Of a stretch of 16,301 nt of DNA, positions 14,096 through 16,301 are shown piece by piece. Positions within the stretch are counted from its first letter, which is position 1; every line of letters starts with the position of its first letter. The stretch comes from Lachnospiraceae bacterium (lineage in GTDB: Bacteria > Bacillota_A > Clostridia > Lachnospirales > Lachnospiraceae). The stretch lies in NCBI GenBank assembly GCA_017614185.1, contig JAGACI010000230.1, positions 1 to 16,301 on the forward strand, read 5' to 3'. Below the pieces are notes generated by a model. It did not search any database and had not been told where the DNA came from. It worked only from the letters and a program-made list of their open reading frames with translations. The translations under genes and the position numbers were made by a program.

Positions 14096-14476
14096 TCAAT
14101 AAGATACGGAATCATATTCATTTACACTGTCCGATTCCACTTTAATAACAAGTTTGTGAGGCATGCAAAAAATCATCTCACCATCATTTGAAATACTGCC
14201 CTGTTTAATACATTCGCAGTTAGGGCAGTCTGCCTCTGAGATGAATGCTTTGCCGTCTTTTATAACCAAAACATTATAGCCATAATGCGTTTTCAAAACA
14301 TTCTTAGAATCAGTTAAAAGGCTGTAACTGTATGAATTGCCTTCACCGTCCGTAACACTTACCACGCTTCCTTTGGAGCTTTTATGATTTAATCCAAAGA
14401 ATAAGCCGGCTATAATCAATATTCCTATAATTAAAGCTATATCATTAATGTTCTTCTTATCCCTGAAAAGGTTCAT
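14096..14476 (-). CDS. NusG domain II-containing protein, membrane-anchored
   Basis: The 126-residue protein has a short basic start, one membrane helix (residues about 12-30) acting as a signal anchor, and an extracytoplasmic NusG-domain-II-like beta domain. The diagnostic part is EADCPNCECIKQGSISN followed by MIFCMPHKLVIKV. Conserved cysteines in ADCPNCEC and IFC suggest a metal or disulfide site. It is not the transcription factor NusG, only a homologous domain exported on its own. GGAG seven bases upstream supports the ATG at 14476, which overlaps the phosphatase gene by 20 bp. Function is unknown; in other bacteria the domain sits with Gx proteins and flavin-transfer genes. Confidence 0.87.
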   Translation of the reverse strand: MNLFRDKKNINDIALIIGILIIAGLFFGLNHKSSKGSVVSVTDGEGNSYSYSLLTDSKNVLKTHYGYNVLVIKDGKAFISEADCPNCECIKQGSISNDGEMIFCMPHKLVIKVESDSVNEYDSVSY

Positions 14477-15182
14477 AGAATACTCCGGATTCCGAAACCG
14501 GCTCTTCCATTGCTCTTAAATGAGATGTATCGCCGATAACCTGAGCTCTGAACTGAGCAATTTCTCCATCTCTCTCTTCTGTTCCTATAATTGTAACACC
14601 TGTGGGAGGAAGAAATACCGCTTGCCAGAGAACAGATGGAGAAATACCGAATAAATGCCCCATAATCATAAGGGAGACACCCAAGTGACAAAAGATTACG
14701 ATGGTCGATTCCTTGTCCTTCTTGGATTCCTTTAATATACGATAATTGTTCCCCTCTCTTTTATAACCGTACTCCTCAAGGAGCTTATCAAAGTTATCAA
14801 ATACTTCCAAAGCCTTCTCCTTAACCAAAGGGTTAACCTTAAGCGTAGGAGCATCAAACCATGTGTCTTTATCAAAAAACTCGGGTTCATTAAAGAAATG
14901 TACAGGGAAAAAGTTCCATGGAATATTCTCTCTTCCAAGAAACTTGTTATACACACAGTAATCAAATTCTTTAATCCAGGGAAGTTCAATGGCAGTTCTG
15001 CCAAGAGCTTTGAGACAAGGGTCAGCGGTCTGCTTAGCCCTTAAAAGCGGAGAAACAAAGATATCGTCAACCTTCCAGTCCTTAACTCTTAAGGCCAGGC
15101 AGGCTGCTTCTTTAAACCCCTTTTCCGTAATCGAGCCTGTCTCGTAAGCAGGCTCGGCATGTCTGATAAAAATAATCTTCAT
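14457..15182 (-). CDS. histidine phosphatase superfamily protein
   Basis: This 241-residue protein belongs to the phosphoglycerate mutase-like histidine phosphatases. The catalytic phosphate pocket is visible as FIRHAEP (R7, H8), the SPLLRAKQTA segment and the second histidine in IFCHLGVSL. A long insertion rich in aromatic residues (about 80-125) precedes the C-terminal half and may shape the substrate pocket. The substrate cannot be inferred. I chose the ATG at 15182, seven bases after AGAGGT; an in-frame GTG three codons earlier would overlap that Shine-Dalgarno. It is first in an overlapping run with the NusG-II, Gx and ruvAB genes. Confidence 0.9.
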   Translation of the reverse strand: MKIIFIRHAEPAYETGSITEKGFKEAACLALRVKDWKVDDIFVSPLLRAKQTADPCLKALGRTAIELPWIKEFDYCVYNKFLGRENIPWNFFPVHFFNEPEFFDKDTWFDAPTLKVNPLVKEKALEVFDNFDKLLEEYGYKREGNNYRILKESKKDKESTIVIFCHLGVSLMIMGHLFGISPSVLWQAVFLPPTGVTIIGTEERDGEIAQFRAQVIGDTSHLRAMEEPVSESGVFYEPFQG

Positions 15183-15194
15183 AGAATTCACCTC

Positions 15195-15220
15195 TCGAAG
15201 ATTATAATACCATACTTCGA
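15195..15220 (-). promoter_or_regulatory. possible promoter and inverted repeat before the phosphatase gene
   Basis: A consensus TATAAT sits at 15206-15201 on the minus strand, flanked by the inverted repeat TCGAAG (15195-15200) / CTTCGA (15215-15220) with a 14-bp spacer. No good -35 element is present at normal spacing. A transcript starting near 15194 would have a leader of only about 12 bases. Confidence 0.4.
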
Positions 15221-15221
15221 A

Positions 15222-16301
15222 CTAATGTTCCACAGAAAGTTGCTGATTTTTGCTCATCTTGCGTTTCATTACGATATGGAAACAGATAAAGTGAGTAAGG
15301 AATGTAATCGTCCATGTGATTGGATAAGACATATACAAAACATCAAGTGTATGGAACTTGGCAAACACAGTATATATCCATATTACTCGAAGTCCGCAGG
15401 CTCCGGCCAGAGATACAATCATAGGCATAATCGTATAGCCCATTCCTCTTAAAGTTCCTGTCATTACATCCATCATTCCGCAAAGAAGATATAAAACGCA
15501 TACATAAAAAATTCTTACAGAACCGTATGCAATAACTTCTGGATCCTTTGTATATATCTTAAGAAGGCTGTCCGAAAACAGAACGCAGCTGTCACCAAAG
15601 GCTATGCCTACAACAGCTACAAGTCCCAGACAATACCACATAATTTTTTTGATTCGCTTTAAATTATTGGCTCCGTAATTTTGGCTTGAAAAACTAAGTG
15701 CGGCGGTATAAATACTTGTCATCGCAGTATATACGAAATCTTCAAGATTCGCTCCCGCTGTTGAACCCGCTACCGCTGTTGAGCCAAACGAATTAATAGA
15801 TGACTGAATAAGAACATTTGAAATAGAGAAAACACACCCCTGTAATCCTGAGGGAATTCCAAACTTCATCATCTTGATAAATTTATCATTGGAAAACTTA
15901 AGTTCTTTAGGCTTGATTCCGTAACAGGTATCAAGTTTTAAAAGAAGAACCACTATCATAACGGTAGCTACTGTCTGGGATATGGTTGTAGCCCACGCAA
16001 CACCTGCAACGTCCCACTTAAGTTCTATTACAAAGAACATATTAAGGATTACGTTTATAACACCTGAAAATGTAAGGTAATAAAGAGGTCTTCTTGTGTC
16101 ACCGATTGCACGAAGAACAGACGCACAGTAAGTAAAAATAAGCTGTGCGGGCATACCTACGAAATAAATCTGCATGTACAAAACTGCCTGATCAAGCACA
16201 TCGTAGGGTGTATTCATCATTTGAAGCAAGGGACGTGAGAAGAAAAAACCCACGAAAATCAAAAGAATACCACCAAAGAAAGCGGTATATAACGATGTTG
16301 A
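15222..16301 (-). CDS. MATE family efflux transporter (N-terminus beyond the window)
   Basis: MATE proteins export drugs or other cations using Na+ or H+ gradients. The reading frame is open to the right edge, giving 359 codons; about 90 N-terminal residues of the usual 450 are missing. Many membrane helices are visible, with MATE-like segments: ASVLRAIGDTRRPLYYLTFSGVINVILN at the end of the first half, KFGIPSGLQG at the start of the second bundle, SSQNYGANN and GTLRGMGYTIMPMI. No terminator is visible in the 39 bases between its stop codon and the phosphatase start. Substrate unknown. Confidence 0.93.
   Translation of the reverse strand, partial: STSLYTAFFGGILLIFVGFFFSRPLLQMMNTPYDVLDQAVLYMQIYFVGMPAQLIFTYCASVLRAIGDTRRPLYYLTFSGVINVILNMFFVIELKWDVAGVAWATTISQTVATVMIVVLLLKLDTCYGIKPKELKFSNDKFIKMMKFGIPSGLQGCVFSISNVLIQSSINSFGSTAVAGSTAGANLEDFVYTAMTSIYTAALSFSSQNYGANNLKRIKKIMWYCLGLVAVVGIAFGDSCVLFSDSLLKIYTKDPEVIAYGSVRIFYVCVLYLLCGMMDVMTGTLRGMGYTIMPMIVSLAGACGLRVIWIYTVFAKFHTLDVLYMSYPITWTITFLTHFICFHIVMKRKMSKNQQLSVEH

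Noticed and set aside
1..16301. Mobile element, defence island, CRISPR array, tRNA or riboswitch.
   Set aside because: Nearly all sequence is accounted for by conserved core genes with short gaps. No direct-repeat/spacer pattern, transposase, integrase, tRNA cloverleaf or known riboswitch core was seen by eye.

Overview
This is a gene-dense stretch of ordinary chromosome from a low-to-moderate GC Firmicute. Several things point to a Clostridia member, most likely Lachnospiraceae (inference from protein style and gene order; no 16S or marker search was possible). They include strong AAGGAGG Shine-Dalgarno sites, a Cys4 zinc-ribbon L28, a GerW/YtfJ sporulation-type gene beside a DUF2953 (YtfI-like) gene, and the rpmB / asp23-fakA-recG neighbourhood that B. 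subtilis also has as rpmB / yloU-yloV...recG. All genes are on the minus strand except rpmB. No gene-free stretch reaches 300 bases, and I see no tRNA, rRNA, CRISPR array, phage or IS element.

Layout from left to right (minus-strand transcription runs right to left). 1-1448: 5' two thirds of recG, cut by the window edge. 1482-1512: terminator of the asp23-fakA unit. 1526-3560: fakA (DAK/DhaL kinase) and asp23. 3561-3763: divergent control region. 3764-3949: rpmB (+) with its own promoter, a structured leader and a terminator shared with the converging gene. 3973-5833: a four-gene unit of an unknown 104-aa protein, a DUF2953 membrane protein, YtfJ and a coiled-coil protein ending in a J-domain-like HPD segment, with a clear promoter at 5850-5878. 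5885-10105: Nudix hydrolase, class B penicillin-binding protein, SEDS glycosyltransferase and a U32-like protein. 10089-11438: a U32 protein with the complete signature. 11471-11872: zapA with its own promoter, ending in a terminator-like hairpin. 11964-14476: ruvB, ruvA, a Gx/HepPP-synthase-I type membrane protein and a NusG-domain-II protein. 14457-15182: histidine phosphatase. 15222 to the right edge: a MATE transporter lacking its N-terminus.

Functionally the window mixes peptidoglycan synthesis and division (SEDS plus its probable partner PBP, ZapA), recombination and fork repair (RecG, RuvAB), translation (L28, U32 proteins that may hydroxylate tRNA or rRNA) and lipid/envelope maintenance (FakA, Asp23). 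Many genes abut or overlap by a few bases, which suggests translational coupling.

I did not find a convincing undescribed system. The most unusual structure is the 179-bp out-of-frame overlap between the SEDS and PBP genes. It contains a 15-bp tandem repeat that is read as a five-residue repeat in both proteins. Next are the two-gene U32 arrangement, the small coiled-coil/J-domain protein, the unrecognised 104-aa protein, and a terminator-like hairpin placed directly before a gene with no visible ribosome binding site.
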